NCBI GenBank assembly: GCA_032690845.1
Contig: CM064424.1
Coordinates: 32,598,228 to 32,662,227, forward strand
Direction of reading: 5' to 3'
Length of the DNA stretch: 64,000 nt
From: Eleusine coracana subsp. coracana
Lineage: Eukaryota; Streptophyta; Magnoliopsida; Poales; Poaceae
A model generated the notes under the pieces. That model was given only the letters and a program-made list of their open reading frames with translations. It searched no databases and was not told the origin of the DNA. Both the position numbers and the translations under genes were made by a program. Shown in pieces: positions 11,341 to 23,000 of the stretch; within the stretch, counting starts at the first letter, position 1, and every line of letters starts with the position of its first letter.

Positions 11341-13359
11341 CTAGATCTTGTTCTTGGGAACCAACTTGTACGTAACCGATCTCTCAAGATGAACAATGCA
11401 CTTAGGCACCCATATGCTCTTGACCTTTCGCTTCTTGTTTGGTGGTCCCAAAGCCTGGGTTTTCACCTTACCATCCTTGTTCCTAAAAAGCTTGAAATGG
11501 GTGTTCTCATGGAACAAGTTAGCATTAGGTAAAGCAATGGAACTTCTCACCCTTGGACAATCCTTGGTGGTGTGGCCATCCTTGCAACACCTCTCGCAAT
11601 AGTAGTCATTGGCGAGTAGGGGCTTGATCCATTCGGGAATGGAGTCACTCATCCCGATGATGTCGATGGCGGCGGGATATGAGCCAAGTCCCCAGTGCGA
11701 GACGTTGTTCACAGGATTCCTTCCAAGAATCTCCTTGTGAATGGCTCTACCACGTGTAAGCCTCTCGAAGCCATCCATCACCATCTTCCTCTCTTCCTCG
11801 AGCTTGTTATATTCCTTCAAAACAAGTGGCTCAAGAGAAGAAACCTCAACCGAGGTGGTTAGTTCATCACACATAGTAGAAGCATTGCTCTTTGATGAAC
11901 AAGAGGGGGGAGAGGCAAGGTTCTCAACATTGATGGCCTCAAAAGTACTAACAAGGGCCTTGTACTTCTCATGAAGCTCTACATGATCACCCTTGAGTTT
12001 GTCATAACTCTTGTTTAGGGCATCATGAGATGTGACAAGGTCCTTGAGCTCACTCTCAAGCTCACCAACATGGTCCTTAGCCAACTTACACTCTTTTCTT
12101 ACCACATCCAGCATTTTGGATTTCTTGACGGTGATGTTGCGGGCTTGCTCAAGCATACTCCACAATTCAGCACAAGTGCGCTCCTCATCATCACTGTCAT
12201 CACTACTCTCATCCTCACTCTCCCCAAGTTGGCTCGAAGCCATAAGGCACGTGGGAGGAGGAACAAGAGCACGTGGTGATGTGGTCTTGATCATGGCTAG
12301 GCCGGCCACTTCTTCATCACTTGAGGAGGTGGACTCATCACTTGAGTTGTTGCTTGTCCACTCCCCCGCAAGTGCCTTGGGAGAGAACTTCTTCTTGTAG
12401 TCTTGGGGCTTGCCTTTGCCTTTGGGCTTGTCTTTGTTGAAGACTCTCATCTTCTTTAGCTTGGCTCTGGGGTCTTCTTCTTCTTCTTAACTTGAATCTT
12501 GTGACTTGAATGCTTCTCTCTTGGGCTTTGGGCACTCACGAACAAAGTGATTCTTCGAGCCACAATTGAAGCACTTGCCCCGGGACTTGGAAGTGAACTT
12601 GTTCTTGAAGGTCTTCATTTTCTTCATGAGAAGAGCCAAGTCCTCGGTCAAGTCACCCTCATCATCATCTTCATCTTCATCATTGGTGTCCACCTTCTTC
12701 TTGCCTTTCTTGCTCTTGCTTGATTCTTGCTTGTCAGCTTGTAGAGCAAGGTTGGATGGTTGAGGATCATCCATCCCTAGCTGGTAGCTCTCGAAGGCGG
12801 TGATCTTGCCAAGTACATCCTTCATCGTCTTGGTCTTGAGGTCACTCTGCAAGATGTATGTGATGATGGACTCATACTTGGGGTCTTTGAAAAGCTTCAA
12901 GAATTTTCTGATGACCTCCACGGGCTTGAGCTTGAAATCATCCCCAAGTGCATTGATCTCCTCCACTAGCACATGAAAATGAGAATACAAAACATTAGCT
13001 CTCTCATGTGGCAATCTAGCAAAGTTATCATACTTGTTCTTCAGCACATAGTATCTTTCCTCTTTGACATCACTAGTACCGTCGTGGATACTTTGAATCT
13101 CAGTCTAGATACCATGTGCTATTGAACTAGCATCCAATCTAGCAAACACATCCTTCGAGATGAATGAGAACAAAGCATTCTTGGCCTTAGCGTTGTTCTA
13201 AATAAAGTCAGGCTGTAGAAGGTTAGCATCCGCATCGGACTCATGGGTCACCGTCCATATCTCTGGATCAAGGGACTCAAGGTAGGCTTGCATACGAGCC
13301 TTCCAATACCCAAAGTCCTCCCTATCGAATATGGGAACACTTCCCACCTTTTCTGGCAT
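11341..13359 (-). pseudogene. Sirevirus-like gag, two zinc knuckles
   Basis: This is the nucleocapsid-type polyprotein of a copia element. ATG at 13359 opens a frame with a 'FGYWKARMQAYL' N-terminal block, then a UBN2-type gag domain (about 13060-12790). A Lys/Asp/Glu-rich linker follows, then CCHC knuckle 1 (CFNCGSKNHFVREC, about 12580-12535), a long coiled-coil-like Glu/Lys segment (about 12200-11930) and CCHC knuckle 2 (CERCCKDGHTTKDC, about 11600-11560). In-frame stops occur near 13199, 13109 and 12489; the first two are TAG at probable Trp codons. The frame ends with TAG at 11343-11341. Two CCHC knuckles are present, as is a long insertion between them. Confidence 0.8.
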
Positions 13360-13396
13360 CCTTACTCAAGGCAGAGAAGCCTCAAATTGAGCATGT

Positions 13397-13411
13397 GGCT
13401 CTGATACCAAT
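13397..13411 (-). other. primer-binding site (initiator Met-tRNA type)
   Basis: On the minus strand the bases read ATTGGTATCAGAGCC, the complement of the plant initiator methionine tRNA 3' end. It sits directly after the LTR end and upstream of gag. It fixes the orientation of the element and the LTR boundary at 13412. Confidence 0.88.
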
Positions 13412-14571
13412 TGTAAGGACCAAAGGCCTACCAAGAGGGGGGGGGTGAATCGGTAGCCGACCACGAATCCAAATACTTCAGTTTCACGCTTCTAAAAACC
13501 TAAAAAAATGTTGCAACCTAAACAATTCTAGTAGACCAAGACCCTAGACATGCTAGTGTTGATGATGCAAAGCAAAGAGCAGAAGCTAAACACACTAGCC
13601 TATGCAAGCCACAAGTTACCCTATCACTAGAGCACACAATTGCGGAATAGTAAAGAGAGGGTCAAGGAATGCTCATGATTTTTTTTGCCGAGGTCTCGGA
13701 AGGATGGCGCCTTCCCTTACTCCTCGTTGGATGACTCTCGCCGGAGTCCTGGTCCCTCCCGCCACCAAGTGGAGTTCTTGCCCACGAGCCCGCAATCACT
13801 CCTTGAGTGAAGACACCGTCTGCGTCACCGCTGCACAAAGCACAAGCTCGCCTCCCTCGAGAACTTGCTGAACTCCCCGAGCCAGCACGGGCGCTCACTA
13901 TTGATACCCCTTCCAACGGCGGGCTCAAACCATGTACAAACTTGTGACAGCCTTCACAACCAATAACGATAGGCTCGATCACCGACACCTAATCGGTCTA
14001 GGTCTCACCATAGACCAGCAGTAACAACCTAGATCACACCCTCAAGGACACCCTAGTCTTACATGTGCAAGATCACTCCATGTTACTCTCACTAGCACTC
14101 TCAAGATATCCAATATCCTCTCCTAGTGCTCTCCTCTTTTCCTCTTTGACCTTACCAATTATCCTCAGGTATTCCTCTAGCCAAGAGAGGTCTCCAAGAC
14201 CCCAACAATAAAGTTATATAAGCCTCCAACATCAAACTAGTCGTTGTTCCACGAAATTGCCTTTTTGGACACACTGACCGGACTGTCCGATCACTCTATA
14301 ATGGCTCTCTCCAACTGTCAGCTTCTTTATCCAGGCAGTCCCCTGTCCAGTCACTGGACCGGACCATCCAGTCCACTTTCTCTCTCTATTCCAGGAAGGT
14401 CTGCAAACTACATCCTCTCTGTCATCCCTGCACTCCTACAGACTCGACCGTCCGGTCAGCAGACCAGACCGTCTGGTCTGTATGAAGTCTCCTATAGACA
14501 GAGTCCTTGCTCCTCGTGCTATGTCCTAGAAAACTCCACATGGTGACCGTACAGTCCGGTCACCTACAAAA
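13412..14571 (-). repeat. 5' LTR of the Sirevirus-like element
   Basis: Its inner boundary is set by the primer-binding site (plus-strand TGTAAGGACC at 13412). The outer boundary is taken at a CA near 14571, where gypsy reverse-transcriptase coding sequence begins; it could be a few bases off. It contains a poly-G run (about 13436-13445) and a cluster of GACCGGAC-type palindromes at 14275-14560. No second LTR of this family is in the window, so neither length nor terminal repeats can be checked. Confidence 0.6.
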
Positions 14572-15850
14572 GTTATTAAAAGAGTATCAGGATTTCTTTG
14601 CTTGGGATTATTCTGAGATTCCCGGTCTATGTCGATCTATAGTTGAACATCAGTTGCCCATCAAGTCTGGATATCGACCTTACAAGCAGCCTTTGAGAAG
14701 AATTCATCCAAAGATCTTTGATGATGTCAAGGCTGAGATTACCAAATTATATGATACTAAATTTGTTAGGCCTTGCCGATATCTAGAGTGGGTTTCAAAT
14801 ATTGTGCCCATTTCCAAGAAGTGTGACAAGTTGAGAGTTTGTATCGATTTTCACCAATTAAATAGAGCTACTCCAAAAGATGATTATCCAAGGCCGATAG
14901 CAGATCTTCTAGTCGATGCAGCAACAGGACATAGAATTGTTAGTTTTACGGATGGTAATGTTGGTTATAATCAGATTTTCATGGCAGAAGAGGATATCCA
15001 GAAGGCTACTGTCAGGTGTCCAGGAGCGATTGGGTTATACGAAAGGGTGGTCATGACGTTTGTATTGAAGAATGCTGGAGCCACATACCAGAGGGCCATG
15101 ACTTATATATTCCATAATCTAATCAGCAGGTTAGTGGAAATTTATATTGATGATATAGTGGTTAAATCTAAAAGAATAAAAGATCATATAGCCGATTTGT
15201 AGGAAATTCTCGAGAGAACTAGGAAGTATGGTTTGAAGATGAATCCGAATAAATGTGCTTCCGTTGTATCAGTTGGTTAGTTTTTGTGTTTCATTGTGCT
15301 TGAAAGGAGGATTGAAGTTGGGCCGAAGAGCATGAAAGCTGTTAATGACATTGAGCCACCGGTTAAGAACTTCAATCTTTGATCAGCAAAGTAAATTTCA
15401 TCAGAAGATGTATTTCAAACTGGTCCGAGAAACTCATTGTGTTTACTCCATTATTGAAGTTACAAGCGAATCAAAGGTTTGTGTGGGAAGCAGAACACGG
15501 GAAAGCTTTAGATGATATCAAGCAGTATTTCGTTTCCCCACCAGTGTTGGTGCCACCATGAGAAGGATTACCTTTCAAGCTTTATCTTGTGACTGATAAA
15601 AAGTCGATTGGGTCAACTTTAATTCAAGAACAAGATGGTAAAGAAATAGGTTGTTTTACTTGAGTCAAAGATTGATTGATGCTGAAACCAGGTACATAGA
15701 AATTGAAAAATTATGTTTATGTTTGTATTTTTCGTGTGTGAAGTTGAGGCATTATCTATTATCGACCGAGTGTGTGGTGGTTTGCAAAGCCGATGTCGTT
15801 AAATATATGCTATCGGCTCCTATTTGAAAAGGGAAAATTTGTAAATGGAT
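14572..15850 (+). pseudogene. reverse transcriptase/RNase H of Tat-lineage element
   Basis: The frame opens with KLLKEYQDFFAWDY, the region just upstream of RT fingers. It then gives LRVCIDFHQLNRATPKD (about 14835), FTDGNVGYNQI (about 14945), a GATYQRAM block and the catalytic box IYIDDIVVKSK (about 15140). A TAG ends the frame at 15202; the same frame is recognisable afterwards. The RNase H segment includes FVWEAEHGKALDDIK (about 15480) and is broken by stops near 15280, 15380, 15560 and 15660. RT aspartates are kept. Confidence 0.82.
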
Positions 15851-16400
15851 GCTTGCTCTAGCCGAATATGATCTTACTTATGAATCTGCTAAAGTTGTTA
15901 ACAATCAAGTGCTAGCTGATTTGGTTGTTGAGCACTGCGGTTCTGAAGTATCGATGGTGGAGCTGGTACCATGGTTATTATTCTTTGATGGATCTGTTTG
16001 CAAGAACGGCTGTGGTATCGGGCTCGTGATCAAATCGCCTCGGGGGGTGGGGGGGGGGAGAGATTTGAGTTTGCATTCGCTGTTGAGGTATTGACTAATA
16101 ATCAGACTGAATATACAACTGTGCTTAAGGGGTTACAGATAATGAAAGAAGCTGGAGTCGAATGCGTCAAGATCGTGGGAGATTCATTACTGGTGCTTGG
16201 GCAGCTTGCAGGAGAATTTAAATGCATGGATGATGTGTTATGACTATTTCATGCCAAGTGTCAAAGTGTATTGCAACACATTAAAATAGTAAGATTCAAG
16301 CATGTCCCAAGAGAGCAGAATTTGGAGGCAAATGATTTGGAATTGGGTTATCAAATGAACGATGGTGAGGTTATTGTTGATATCGCTGATGTCGATGAAG
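15851..16400 (+). pseudogene. second RNase H-like (aRNH) domain of Tat-lineage element
   Basis: A second nuclease fold of the RVT_3 type follows the ordinary RNase H. Visible acidic sites are the Asp in LLFFDGSVCKNGCGIG (about 15980), the Glu in NNQTEYTTVLKGL (about 16105), the Asp in IVGDSLLVLGQ (about 16180), and the Asp/Glu of the EQNLEANDLE helix (about 16320). A frameshift at the G-rich tract 16041-16060 and a stop near 16243 break it. In this lineage the domain is thought to supplement the primary RNase H in removing template RNA. Confidence 0.75.
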
Positions 16401-17640
16401 AAGATTGGAGATCTAGGATTATTCAGTATCTTAGGGATCCAACTCAACTAGTGCCTTAGAAGATTCGGTACATGGCTTTGAGGTATGTTTTGTTAGAAGA
16501 AAAACTTTATTATGGAACAATTGATGGTGTATTATTAAGAAGTTTGAATCAAGAAGGGGCCAAAGTCATTATGTGTGAAGCTCACGAAGGCATATGTGGT
16601 ACACATCAATTGTCTCAAAAGATAAGGTGGTTGTTAAAGAGGATTGGATACTATTGGCCGACTATGCTGGAAGATTGCTTCCAATATTATAAAGGATGTC
16701 AAGATTGTTAGAAGTTTGGGGCGATATAGAGGAGCACCAGCATAGGCTATGAATCCAATCATTAAGCAGTGGCCTTTTGGAGGTTGGGGTATGGATATGA
16801 TTGGCCAAATTTATCCAGCATCAAGCAAAGGTCATAAATACATTCGGGCAGCTACAGATTACTTCACGAAGTGGGTTGAAGCAGTGCCTATGAAGAATGT
16901 TACTACTAGCGATATGATCAACTTTGCGAAGGATCATACTATATATCGATTTGGCATGCCGCAGACTATTACCAATGACCAGGGTTCTGTATTTAATTCA
17001 GAAGAGTTTCAAAGTGTTGCTGATAGTATGGGAATCAAGCATTTGAATTCATTGTCATATTACGCTCAAGCCAATAGTCAAGTAGAAGCATCCAACAAGA
17101 GTTTGATTAAGTTGATTAAGAGGAAGATAGATGAACAGCCCAAGAAGTGGCACATGACATTGGCTGAGTCTTTATGGGCATACAGGATGGCTTGTCATGG
17201 GTCAAATAAAGTGCCACCTTATCAGCTGGTTTATGGGTATGAGGCAATTTTACCTTGGGAAACAAATCTAGGGTCCAGAAGGATGGAGATGCAAGATCAG
17301 TTATCAACCGATGATTACAGGCAGGTTATGTTAGATGAATTAGAAGATGTCGTACAACATCGGATGAAGGCCCTGGAAAATATTCAAGAAAATAAGGCCC
17401 GTGTGTCTAGGTTTTATAATAAAAAGCTAGTGCCCAAAAGTTTTTTGGAGGGAGACCTTGTCTAGAAATTAATCATGCCTATCGGCTCTAGAGATAGTCA
17501 TTTTGGAAAATGGTCACCGACTTGGGAGGGTCCATTTAAAGTGAGCCGATGTGCACCTGGCAACACATATTTCCTATGAGGGTTGGATGGAGAAAAATTT
17601 AAGGAGAGTGATTAATGGTAAATATTTGAAACAATATCAT
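16401..17640 (+). pseudogene. integrase of Tat-lineage element
   Basis: The zinc-binding H2C2 region (HEGICGTHQLSQK ... YYKGCQDC) is at about 16580-16708, ending at a stop just after the last Cys. The core (16749-17465) has aspartates in GWGMDMIGQ (about 16795) and TNDQGSVF (about 16975), and the glutamate in NSQVEASNKS (about 17085). The C-terminal SH3-like segment continues through stops to about 17640 (HFGKWSPTWEGPFKV). The core is intact over 238 codons, the longest undamaged coding part of this element. Confidence 0.85.
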
Positions 17641-18598
17641 CTGAGTGTTTGGATTGGTTCATGATTTCGTCGTTAATCGATAGGCGATATTTTTGAGTAT
17701 CGCGCTTGAGTAATAAGAGCCGATGGTGATGCATCAACTTAAGATGGCCTATATTTAAATATCGCCCTTAGCAAGAAAAATATAAACAATGGGCACAAAG
17801 TATGGATAATATATATTCATTCAATGGTGATAGGAAAAGTTATAGATGTCCATTAGTACAAGGTGAAGATGAGTAGATCTCGTAGGTAATCGATTTCTTA
17901 GAGATCTATTCTCCTATTACAGCTAAGGGATAAAGATGTAATCATTACTACCCCAAGTGCAAGAAAAAGAATGCATGCTTAAGGAAAAAGGTAGTTCAAC
18001 AACTTCCTCTTCTTTCACGGGAGAATAACACTGTCATCAGACATTACACGACGCACAAGGGGAAGAGAGGGTCACCTCGCCGATGCCATTCTTCATGATT
18101 GGGTCGTCCGAAGATAACTAGTAAGTTGATTTTTGGCGCGAGGGCAGCTGCGGGCTTTAGATTGAAGGAATCACTCTGGGCGTAGGAGAAGCAAAAGGTA
18201 TTCGCCATAGAGAACTTAGCAGATTCGGGGATAGATGATATTTTTCTAGCAGAGCTCTCAAAAGAAGACCCATGGAAGGTGTCGAGATAAAGGAAGGAAA
18301 CCAGTCGAGGGAGCAATTTATAGGATCTAGACCTGACCTTTGAAGAATCCAAACACCACTCTGCCTAAATTTGGGGAATAGGAAGTGAAGAGTTTTGAGG
18401 AGAAAAGATAAGAACGAGGATGGTCAAAAGGAAGACCAGCAGTCAAGGCAACACAGAGAGACAGTGAGCTGCAATTAAGAAGGATGTGAACGGTTGGGAG
18501 GTTACTAAAAATGAAGTTTGATTGCGGGTGGCTCATCAATAAAGATGTGCGGTAAACGAGGAGATAAATTTGGTGCATGAAGTATTTCGTACCCCAAA
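17641..18598. other. 3' non-coding region of Tat-lineage element
   Basis: No supported gene is present. Minus-strand frames of 98-102 codons (18044-18623) overlap the LTR start and show no domain I recognise. Tat elements often carry long 3' untranslated regions, so this length is unsurprising. Confidence 0.5.
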
Positions 18599-18611
18599 CT
18601 TGGGGGGCATG
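18599..18611 (+). other. polypurine tract of Tat-lineage element
   Basis: The bases CTTGGGGGGCATG lie immediately before the LTR start TGTTGACACC. The G-run preceded by CTT and followed by CATG is the usual form in this lineage. Confidence 0.7.
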
Positions 18612-19771
18612 TGTTGACACCAAAATTCGACCGGACCCTGTGTCAGCGAAATAAGGGTGGAGTTGGCTGAGCCAGAAGAGGACCAGTGGCCGAAAGGAGG
18701 AAAAGCGGGCCCCTATGGGGATATTTTGTCTTTTCTAATTGTTAGCTTTGAATTTACTTTAAATTTAGTCGATTTGTTTCAAAGTCCCGACCGAGTCGGG
18801 TTAAAACTTCTTGCATGAGGTTATAAATATGTAATAGGATCTGTACGATGAGAACAACACATTCGTTCAATACAATTTGGCACATCGCCAACCTTTCCTA
18901 CTCGACAAAACCCTTGTCTCGCGCGGGCTACATCAGCTCTGATCTCGGTGAGAGACTTGGATTAGTCACCCTTGGTAATTCTATCAATCTCAACTAGTAC
19001 TTTCTTATTAATTTGATATTCTAGTTGCTATCGTTAGAATTGCTAGTTGTCCGGTAATTAGATCTGTTTGATGCTTGTTTTATCATCCCTAATTACAATA
19101 TTGTCTTGGTTGAAGCCGATCTATTGTAATCCTGGTAGATTTTATAATTATTATATAGATCTGTTATTCGAGTCACTCTTTCAATTTTGTCTATAAATAG
19201 GTTAATTTAGCTCCAATTTCTGTGTTTGAACACTGTCTCGATTAAGTTCGATTTGTTTGAATCAGCATAGCCGCATCAACTTTGATCTGATGTTGGGCTG
19301 ATACGGTTAGATCTGACCTACTTATAGGTGAAGTCAATAGGGTTCTGTCAGGATGTTTAACCGATAGGTTATCAAGGTTCAATCGACTTTCTGGTACTTA
19401 ATTGATGATAGCTTTCACGGTGACAGTCATTTGCCCCCTTTATTTGAGATAAGTTAGATCTGCAATTATGTGCGTATTTGCAATACCAGCTAATCAGATC
19501 TATCAACTTGACACCATCGATGGAGCAAGTACATGCATGTTTACTATAGAATTATCGACTCAACTCTATCGACTTTGGTCCTTCACGTCTACCTGGCCAG
19601 TTGCTTCACAAATACTATAGGTTTATCGACTCTGACCGGTCGACTTGAATCTTCATCGGCATTTATGATCTCATGAATAGTGATTATCGGCTTTCTTCAT
19701 TGGCATATCCTAGGCCGATGACCCGCGTTATCTGACTATTTGTCTCTCTGTTGATTTGCAGGGAAAATCCA
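18612..19771 (+). repeat. LTR of Tat-lineage element (1160 bp)
   Basis: It starts TGTTGACACCAAAATTCG after the polypurine tract and ends AATCCA just before a primer-binding-site match. It contains a TATA box at 18832. An LTR with a PPT on its left and a PBS on its right is neither a simple 5' nor a simple 3' LTR; see findings. Confidence 0.75.
18832..18838 (+). promoter_or_regulatory. TATA box in Tat LTR
   Basis: TATAAAT lies about 220 bases into the LTR on the element's sense strand, with no competing TATA nearby. It would set the start of the element's genomic RNA. Confidence 0.55.
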
Positions 19772-19785
19772 TTGGCACGCCCTGG
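19772..19785 (+). other. primer-binding site next to Tat LTR
   Basis: TTGGCACGCCCTGG directly follows the LTR's terminal CA. TGGC-type primer sites differ from the initiator-Met type used elsewhere in this window. Which tRNA it pairs with cannot be decided by eye. Confidence 0.55.
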
Positions 19786-20045
19786 TTTTTTGTATTGAGC
19801 CTGCACTAGAGTTAAGCAGATCTCCCAAGTCACGTGTGAAGATTTTCGAGTCAACAAGTATTTTGTCCAAGTAACCGCTTTGGATGGAATGGCAAACATT
19901 TGGTGAAGCCTCTACACCAAGTTCAATAACAGAAATTCAAGTCGTGGGAGGCACAGTCCAAGTGAGCACTCGGAGGCTGCCTATGGGCAAGATTCAAGTT
20001 ACCACTCGGAGATAATATCTATGTCTGAAGCCGACACTATGCTAG
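19786..20045 (+). other. start of Tat internal region, cut by the chromovirus
   Basis: About 260 bases of leader follow the PBS. They end in a short decayed frame with an ATG near 19890 that may be the beginning of gag. It has a stop within five codons and is interrupted at 20046 by the chromovirus LTR. The continuation on the far side (36626 onward) is not evident. Confidence 0.45.
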
Positions 20046-23000
20046 TGACGCCCCTTCCCGGAGGATCGAGGTCTCGACAGTGCTGATAGCGCAGATACTT
20101 GATAATACAACATTGGTCCAAATTTAAGTTGAATATTACATGAATACGATGTTTCAGAGTGCAGCGGAATAATACAAGTTCATGAATGTTTTAAAAACAG
20201 CGGAAGCGATAACGTTAAGGACTACGAGCTTGACGATGCAGCATAGTAATGGTTCATGCCTGAAGAACCATCACTCTGGCAACACACAACATCACTGTGG
20301 CGGCAAGTCGGACTCCCAGTGGGCAGTCCAACCCTCAGGGACCTGCATGTCCCAAGGCAGCACATCTACAGGCAACCCTATTTCTTCATTACCTGAAAAA
20401 CCAATGCCACAAAGCCTAAGTACTAATTACTCAGCAAGACTTACCCGTCGTGCACCTAGACATGCACAAGCTCTAATAGGTGGCTTGTTGGAAAGGACTC
20501 GCACTAAGCAACCTATTAGTTCTATCAAGTTTTATTTGCCAATTTAATGGGTTGAACTGAAATGTAACTTTAGTGGCAACAACAAGATAATAGAACAATA
20601 CATAAAGTAAGTACAACAGAAGAGTAGGAATAATCATAATCAACAATAAACATCATAATCAATTTCCAAGTATCAAGTGCAACTACGTGACTGGCACGGT
20701 GACCAAGCGGTACTCATTACTACGAGGGACAGCAATTGCAATCGATTTACACCACCTGGGAAAACCCGAGATGCACGACACATACGCACCAATTAAGGTC
20801 GTATATGGCAACCTTTCGCAAGAAAAGCACCTACACCTCCACCCGGGTTTGGTGTCGTCGAGTGGGCATGCCGTTCTTCCAACAGTACTTCATGGTGTGA
20901 ACCGCCCACACCAGCAGCAGGAGGGTCAATGACCAACGTACCTTAACCATCCTCAATGCAAGTGACCTTTAATGCTACATTGGTTTACTAGTGCTCATAA
21001 GCTAGCATGCATTCGGTACTGTTCAATACTTGAACAAGGGGCCGACCATGGATGGGTCCTAGGTTCGACAAGGCAGGGCTACCACAGCCAACACCCATGT
21101 GTTGCTACAACCTACACATGCATTATCTCTGCCCGGTCATAATATAAAATAAACTTCTTTTAATAATTCCCGTTCCAGTGGTCAAGTTCATTCCTTAGTA
21201 TTAATAATACCTTCTTAACGAGACTAGCCATTACTAAGCATAGTGTGATAGTACCGATCCTACCAAGTTATAAGACAATAGCATAGGTCATTTGGATATC
21301 ATGCAAGGTGGGTTTCAATCAACTCCTATGACCTAATGCAACAATAAGTATAGACACTAGTATTATTGTAAACTAGCAAGATTTTTAAGAAGGCGAATGC
21401 AAATCGGGGCTTGCCTGGATCAACACTAGTGTTAGCAACTTCTACTTCCTGCTCTTGAGGGTCAACGTCCTTCTGAAAATCATATTCTTGCTCCTGCTTG
21501 TCGTTGCCTATATGATAGTATGGTATTTAACGGCATTAGCGAAATACCGTTGGATGCAATGACATGATGCATGCAAGCACATCATGTTTTAATGTCAATT
21601 AAAATTATTTTATGTTCTCGAAGCCATATGCTTCAGAGAAGGTGGGTTGTTAATTAAGATTTTAGGTATATATATTCTTTATGCAATTAAATAAGGTAAA
21701 TAAGTGACATGGGCAATTAATTAATTAGCAAAACAAATTTATGTTTCTGGACATGGGTAAATAAGTGACATGGGCAATTAATTATTTTATGTTGCCTAGA
21801 ATTAATTTATGTTTCTGGCATTAGTGCTTTTTGTGCCATGTGGCAAGGGCAGATTATTTACAGAATAATTACTAGGATTAATCTAAGCAAAAACCCTAAA
21901 TAAATTCTAGAGCATAATATAATTCATATTTTATTAGGATTTAATTCATGTGGTAGATGTTCATGTGTTTACTTAGCATGCCAAAAATCAAGATTTAATT
22001 CCATTCCTAGAATGGTGAATTAATTGGTGTTTGGACAATTAAATGAATCAATAAAATTATATGAACAGAGACATTGATTTGACATTTTACTAAATTAGAG
22101 TACCTCAGTGTGAATCTAACAAAATTTGTTTCAGCAAAAATGGGTTTGAATTCAATTTACTATGAGTTTTCAAAGTTAAAAGCATTTTTTGGCCTTTTCC
22201 TAGTGTTTCTGGTTTTATGGGCTGCGATGTAGGCGCCAGCTCGGTGCCACGCAAGCGACATGTCGGCACCACATGGGCGACAACGAAGCTACCAGCAGGC
22301 TTGCCAGAGCAGGGCGGCGCTCAGTTGGGAGTTCGCTGTGCGGCTCTGCGCGGGGTGAAAGCTCGCTGCAGGGGAATCAAGGTGGAGGGGTTGGTGAGGT
22401 TTACAAGATCAGAGGCTCACCGGGGAAGGGTCAGCAACGAGGAGCGGTGAAAGGCGACCTTTGATGATGTCGCGAGTTGGATAGAGGGCACCAAATAAAA
22501 CACCGTCTGTTCCTAAAGCTTCACGGGGACGAGGCGATTACCGGTAGCAAGATGGTTGGCGTCGAGGAGCACCGGAGCATAGAGCTCACCGTGGAGGCGA
22601 TGACGATTGGCCAAGAACAGGGCAACGACAGGGAAAATTTGAGAACGTCAGCTACCTTGCACAAGAATTCCAAGGAAAAACCAGTTAGGCGCGCTTGGCA
22701 AAGAGTTGTGCACGAAGATGAGGAGAAAAGAGGAGGTGAGGCTCACCAACGGCCGGGAATTTGGGCTACCACCGATGGAGTTTGCCGGAGATTGATTTCC
22801 TATGCCCGAGCAAATTCCGTTAGATTATCGATGGGAATAAGGCCTTAGCAAGGTGTGGGAGGGAGAAGATGATGTAGATATGGCCCAATCTTCCAAGAGG
22901 TAAGGCGATAAACTCGAATTTGGGGAACTCGGAGTCGACGACCCGGCTTGAATCAGACATGATCCAACCCCGCAACCGTTACACCAAGCACAACTTGATT

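Larger units (their letters stand above)
11341..14571 (-). mobile_element. Sirevirus-like Ty1/copia remnant (LTR, PBS, gag; pol missing)
   Basis: Read on the minus strand, this is an LTR (14571-13412), a primer-binding site (13411-13397) and a long gag (13359-11341). The expected integrase/RT region does not follow; after the gag stop the sequence turns into unrelated leader-like DNA. The element abuts the Tat-lineage reverse transcriptase at about 14572, so it probably inserted into that element. The far LTR is not present in the window. Sirevirus assignment is from the gag size, zinc knuckles and the Glu/Ser-rich middle, and is inferred. Confidence 0.65.
14572..20045 (+). mobile_element. 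Tat-lineage Ty3/gypsy retrotransposon fragment
   Basis: Pol begins in the reverse transcriptase where the Sirevirus-like LTR ends, and continues through RNase H, a second RNase H-like domain, integrase, polypurine tract and LTR. A second (archaeal-type) RNase H between RNase H and integrase is the hallmark of the Tat lineage in plants. The LTR is followed by a primer-binding site and a start of internal sequence, cut by the chromovirus at 20046. It is full of stops and frameshifts. The lineage call is from domain order, not from a database comparison. Confidence 0.8.

Noticed and set aside
13436..13445. G-run as a possible quadruplex regulatory element
   Set aside because: It is a single homopolymer without partner runs; such tracts near LTR ends are common and nothing else supports a role.
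18044..18623. Antisense frames downstream of the Tat integrase
   Set aside because: Antisense ORFs occur in some Tat elements, but these two are short, overlap the LTR and show no recognisable protein.
20182..20547. 121-codon frame in the chromovirus LTR
   Set aside because: It lies in the LTR; the sister LTR has only a shorter version (33000-33245) with many changes, and no domain is seen.
22477..22848. 123-codon frame in the chromovirus LTR
   Set aside because: The corresponding frame is broken in the other LTR (near 35403), and composition follows GC content.
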